From: Notospermus geniculatus
Lineage: Eukaryota; Nemertea; Pilidiophora; Heteronemertea; Lineidae
Direction of reading: 5' to 3'
NCBI GenBank assembly: GCA_002633025.1
Contig: NMRB01001168.1
Location: 153,164 to 217,163, forward strand
DNA: 64,000 nt
Every line of letters starts with the position of its first letter. The first letter of the stretch is position 1. The translations under genes and the position numbers were made by a program. Shown in pieces: positions 63,936 through 64,000 of this stretch. Under the pieces are notes generated by a model. The model was not told where the DNA came from. It made no database searches and worked only from the letters and a program-made list of their open reading frames with translations.

Positions 63936-64000
63936 GGACATTTGCCCCCCGGACATTTCCCCCCCGGACATTTGCCCCCGGATTTTTGCCCCCCGGACAT
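63936..64000. repeat. GGACATTTGCCCCCC minisatellite, cut by window end
   Basis: Four to five units of GGACATTTGCCCCCC with small variants run off the right edge. Confidence 0.85.

Overview
Eukaryotic genomic DNA from a marine invertebrate, most likely a non-vertebrate deuterostome. An echinoderm or other ambulacrarian is my first guess and a cephalochordate is possible. This rests on the intron-rich myosin gene, tandem intronless rhodopsin-type receptors, a PAN-domain exon, the abundant TAGGCCTA and ACATGTAC words, and a very dense load of palindromic MITE-like DNA. There is no operon structure and nothing bacterial. One sized gap (N run, 28507-28541) and a few isolated Ns show a draft assembly.

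Region 1 (about 1-26.2 kb, minus strand): thirteen consecutive exons of an unconventional myosin with N-terminal ankyrin repeats, which is the class XVI (MYO16) architecture. Order along the transcript: ankyrin repeats (26119 to 20433), an acidic linker (18720-18561), then the motor (16475 down to 85). All splice phases join cleanly except inside the P-loop exon (14876-15102), which is one base out of frame. The first exons lie upstream of 26119 and were not found; the rest of the motor and the tail run off the left edge. The introns are packed with MITEs and one LINE 3' end.

Region 2 (9.2-13.1 kb, plus strand): antisense inside the 11.4-kb myosin intron lies a PAN/apple-like exon followed by two long paralogous exons of an unrecognised family. 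Splice phase suggests one gene with alternative last exons, or a gene plus a tandem copy.

Region 3 (26.2-30.7 kb): a 0.9-kb direct duplication beside the gap, a hAT-like MITE with a perfect 8-bp target duplication, and a broken RecQ-like helicase fragment with a Walker A motif.

Region 4 (30.8-62.7 kb, minus strand): five intronless class A GPCR genes in head-to-tail array, each with related 5' and 3' flanks, so the array grew by duplication of 6-9 kb units. They share ERL in place of DRY and NFLLY in place of NPxxY. Copies differ by frameshifts, eroded N-termini and MITE insertions. A foldback element sits immediately 5' of the ancestral start in three copies.

Region 5 (53.1-56.1 kb and dispersed): a nest of roughly 140-bp palindromic units ending in ACGCGATTCG, inserted into and beside one another. 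TTAA, TA, TWA and 8-bp target duplications can be read directly, pointing to piggyBac/Kolobok-like, Tc1/mariner-like, PIF/Harbinger-like and hAT-like non-autonomous families. Autonomous transposase genes were not seen.
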